From NCBI GenBank assembly GCA_032229975.1, contig JAVXVG010000048.1, positions 8,583-72,582 on the forward strand: a stretch of DNA of 64,000 nt, given 5' to 3'. The DNA comes from JAIVGV01 sp032229975. Its GTDB lineage: Bacteria; Acidobacteriota; Blastocatellia; Pyrinomonadales; Pyrinomonadaceae. A program made the translations under genes and the position numbers. The stretch's first letter is position 1, and each line of letters begins with the position of its first letter. This document shows positions 60,716 to 64,000 of this stretch, one piece after another. Below the pieces are notes generated by a model. It was not told where the DNA came from and did not search any database. It saw nothing but the letters and a program-made list of their open reading frames with translations.

Positions 60716-62407
60716 TTAGAAAGGGTTCTTAAAAATCTTCTTCAACGTTCTGACCACAGCGTTGCCCTTCGCGGGTCGTTTCGCGCTTCTAACTTCAGCG
60801 CGAGTGGGCCGCTTCTCTTCCCTGCCGCGTTCGTCCTTGCCACTCTTCGCACTATTGCTGTCCGATGCTTCCGTGTTAATCGGCGAAGGCTGCGGCTTCG
60901 CCTCGGTCGAGGGTGAAGGCGCGGCTGAAGTAGTCGCGCCTCCCGCGTTCGCGCCCGCGACGTTGCGCGAGTGGATGATGACGGCGGCAATGGATGAGAA
61001 GACGAGGAAGCCGATAGCGAGCGCGATCAAGACGGCCGGCCGGCGCAGCCAACGCGACGACCTGCCACGACCACGCATGAGAATCTGCAAGCGCGTGAAT
61101 ACGCGCGCGTGCGGGGGAACTACTCCGGCGGCGGTCGAACTGATCGGGATCGCGCCGGTCGAGCGTTGCTGCTCGACGGTGTTGCGACGCGCAATGGAGT
61201 CCGCGAGCATGGTCGTGTCGCCGGATTTGACGTTGGCGCGAGCCGCATCTCTGCGCGTGGCAAGTGCGCTCGCGGGTGAGAGATCGACGACGAGGCGGCC
61301 CGAAGGGGTCTTCGCATCGTCGCTGCCGGTGCGCGCATCGCTGCCGGTGCGCTCGCCGTCTCCGTTCCCGTTTGCGTCAACCGACGTTGATGATTTCCGT
61401 TGAGCGAAAACCGGATCGGGCGCAACGAGACCGGCCACACGTTCGCTCGCGTTCAGCTCTTCACGAAACGCTCCGGCATCCGATGGCCTGTCTGCGGGCT
61501 TCTTTGCGAGCGCGTGGAGCACGACGCGCTCAAGGTCTGAAGGGATCGTCGGCACGATCTCGCGCGGCGGGCGCGGCGACTTCGATGAATGTTGTAGCGC
61601 GATGGCAAGCGGCGACGCGCCGTTGAAAGGCGTCTCGCCCGTGAGCATCTCGTAGAGGATGATGCCGAGCGAATAGACATCGGAAGCGGGAGTCAACTTT
61701 TCGCCGTCGCACTGTTCGGGCGACATATAGCGCGGCGTGCCGATCATGACGCCGGTCTGCGTCAAGTTCTTCGCGTCCGAATCGTCGAGACTATCGGCGG
61801 CGAGCTTAGCGATGCCGAAGTCCAAAACTTTGACGACGGGAAGCTGGCCCTTGCGCTGCACGACGAAGATGTTAGCGGGCTTCAAGTCACGATGAATCAC
61901 GCCGCCCTCGTGCGCCGCCTCGACCGCCGCCGCGATCTGCGACATGAGCGTGATGACGCGCTCCACGGGAAGCGGCGCATCCTGCGCCATCACCTCGCGC
62001 AGCGTCCGGCCCTCCAACAACTCCATGACGATATAGACGCAGCCTTCGGACGTGCGCCCGAAGTCTGTGACGGCGACGGCGTTCGGATGTTGGAGACGAC
62101 CGGCGGCGCGCGCCTCGCGTCGGAAACGCTGCTGCGCCGCCTCATCCTCGACGAAGCGCGCGTGCAAAACTTTGACGGCGACGGGCCTGTCGATGAGCAT
62201 GTGCGTGGCGCGGTAGACCGTCCCCATGCCGCCCTCGCCGAGCCACTCATCAAGTCGATATTTTTCGTCGAGCACCTGACCGATGAGCGGAGCGCAAGGG
62301 GCCGTGTAGCCCATGATGGTCTCGTCGGCGCGCAGGGCCGTCCCGTCCTCCGGGCAATGGTTCAGGCCCTGAGCGTAATGCCGACCGCACTTGGGACAAC
62401 TCAGCAT
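60716..62407 (-). CDS. Membrane serine/threonine protein kinase with N-terminal zinc ribbon
   Basis: A 563-residue Hanks-type (PknB-like) kinase. The N-terminus holds a zinc-ribbon-like motif (Cys4, Cys7, Cys18, CPEDGT). The kinase domain (about 50-310) has the Gly loop GEGGMGTVYRA at 58-67, Lys79, HRDLKPAN at 172-179, DFG at 196-198 and the APE-equivalent MSPEQ. A low-complexity Ser/Thr/Asp juxtamembrane region follows. There is one membrane segment about 460-485 (AVLIALAIGFLVFSSIAAVI) and a Lys/Glu-rich tail outside. There are no PASTA repeats. The target is unknown. It is flanked by pyrG and kdsA on the same strand. No ribosome-binding site precedes the ATG at 62407; repeat words run right up to it. 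Confidence 0.93.
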   Translation of the reverse strand: MLSCPKCGRHYAQGLNHCPEDGTALRADETIMGYTAPCAPLIGQVLDEKYRLDEWLGEGGMGTVYRATHMLIDRPVAVKVLHARFVEDEAAQQRFRREARAAGRLQHPNAVAVTDFGRTSEGCVYIVMELLEGRTLREVMAQDAPLPVERVITLMSQIAAAVEAAHEGGVIHRDLKPANIFVVQRKGQLPVVKVLDFGIAKLAADSLDDSDAKNLTQTGVMIGTPRYMSPEQCDGEKLTPASDVYSLGIILYEMLTGETPFNGASPLAIALQHSSKSPRPPREIVPTIPSDLERVVLHALAKKPADRPSDAGAFREELNASERVAGLVAPDPVFAQRKSSTSVDANGNGDGERTGSDARTGSDDAKTPSGRLVVDLSPASALATRRDAARANVKSGDTTMLADSIARRNTVEQQRSTGAIPISSTAAGVVPPHARVFTRLQILMRGRGRSSRWLRRPAVLIALAIGFLVFSSIAAVIIHSRNVAGANAGGATTSAAPSPSTEAKPQPSPINTEASDSNSAKSGKDERGREEKRPTRAEVRSAKRPAKGNAVVRTLKKIFKNPF

Positions 62408-62617
62408 AATGACAAACGATGAAGTAGGAGCGATGAACGCGGAATAAAAGACGGTAGCTCTCAGTTCATCGTCCCGCGTTCATCATTCATCGTTCTGTTT
62501 TATTGTCCCGTTTCCCTCTCGAAATGTACAGCAAAGGTAAATGATCAAGGATGAACGATGAAGTAAGAACTTGTTGGCTCTACTTCATCGTTCATAGTTC
62601 CTACTTCATCATTTCTT
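62408..62617. repeat. Inverted short-word repeats between pyrG and the kinase gene
   Basis: ATGAACGATGAAGTA (62551-62565) is perfectly inverted at 62581-62595, a 15-bp stem. Variants of the same words (GATGAAGTAGGAGCGATGAAC near 62418, TTCATCATTCATCGTTC near 62489) recur. The region is A+T-richer than the genes. It contains the 3' flank of pyrG and the leader of the kinase gene. Confidence 0.8.

Positions 62618-64000
<1,383 letters not shown>

Overview
The window reads as chromosomal DNA of an acidobacterium, most likely class Blastocatellia (Pyrinomonadaceae-like). This is inferred from gene content, because no rRNA is present. The pointers are a high G+C content, two Oar-type TonB-dependent receptors with an N-terminal carboxypeptidase-regulatory-like domain, a VWFA-domain protein of the acidobacterial type, an S8 protease with a VL(L/V)GDG repeat array, a Gly-zipper outer-layer protein, a serine/threonine kinase with an N-terminal zinc ribbon, and KdsA/KdsC, which imply a Gram-negative envelope. 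No phage, insertion sequence or CRISPR array was found.

Layout. 1-4.4 kb: an unrecognised gene running off the left edge, rdgB, tRNA-Pro, an HU-like protein, a small unknown protein, a Nudix hydrolase, tRNA-Arg and tRNA-His with a clear terminator. 4.4-7.8 kb (minus): a persulfide-dioxygenase-like MBL/rhodanese protein, a VWFA-domain protein and an unknown protein. 8-15 kb: the S8 protease, a hybrid histidine kinase convergent with a lone receiver protein, and the Gly-zipper protein. 15.4-21.3 kb: OsmC-like protein, a 47-residue metallothionein, a lytic transglycosylase lipoprotein, an unknown membrane protein, a glycogen debranching enzyme and a small membrane protein. 21.3-27.7 kb: a coupled VKOR/DsbA thiol-oxidation pair, a methyltransferase, a class-A beta-lactamase-like hydrolase coupled to a GltS-type symporter, and a YtcJ-like amidohydrolase. 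27.8-32.1 kb: a glycolate-oxidase-type pair in which GlcD and GlcE are fused, followed by GlcF. 32.3-43.6 kb: nagA, one TonB receptor, a D-aminoacylase-like enzyme and a second TonB receptor.

43.7-54.3 kb is the most interesting block. It is a six-gene minus-strand run consisting of a BadF-type sugar kinase, murQ, a sodium:solute symporter, a two-domain nagZ, a fused AmiE-NamZ protein and a TPR protein, with a divergent LysR regulator. Together these look like a complete route for scavenging peptidoglycan fragments. NamZ, NagZ and AmiE would trim muropeptides to MurNAc and GlcNAc outside the cytoplasm, the symporter would import the sugars, the kinase would phosphorylate them, and MurQ would convert MurNAc-6P to GlcNAc-6P. 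NagA, 20 kb away, would deacetylate the product. No PTS component is seen.

54.3-64 kb: a UBP-type zinc-finger protein, a gamma-glutamyltransferase, then a minus-strand series of kdsC, a degenerate M1-peptidase-like/TPR protein, kdsA, the serine/threonine kinase and pyrG, which is cut by the right edge. Several intergenic spaces carry inverted repeats built from short repeated words, and one convergent junction has a three-arm repeat able to form two mutually exclusive 17-bp hairpins.
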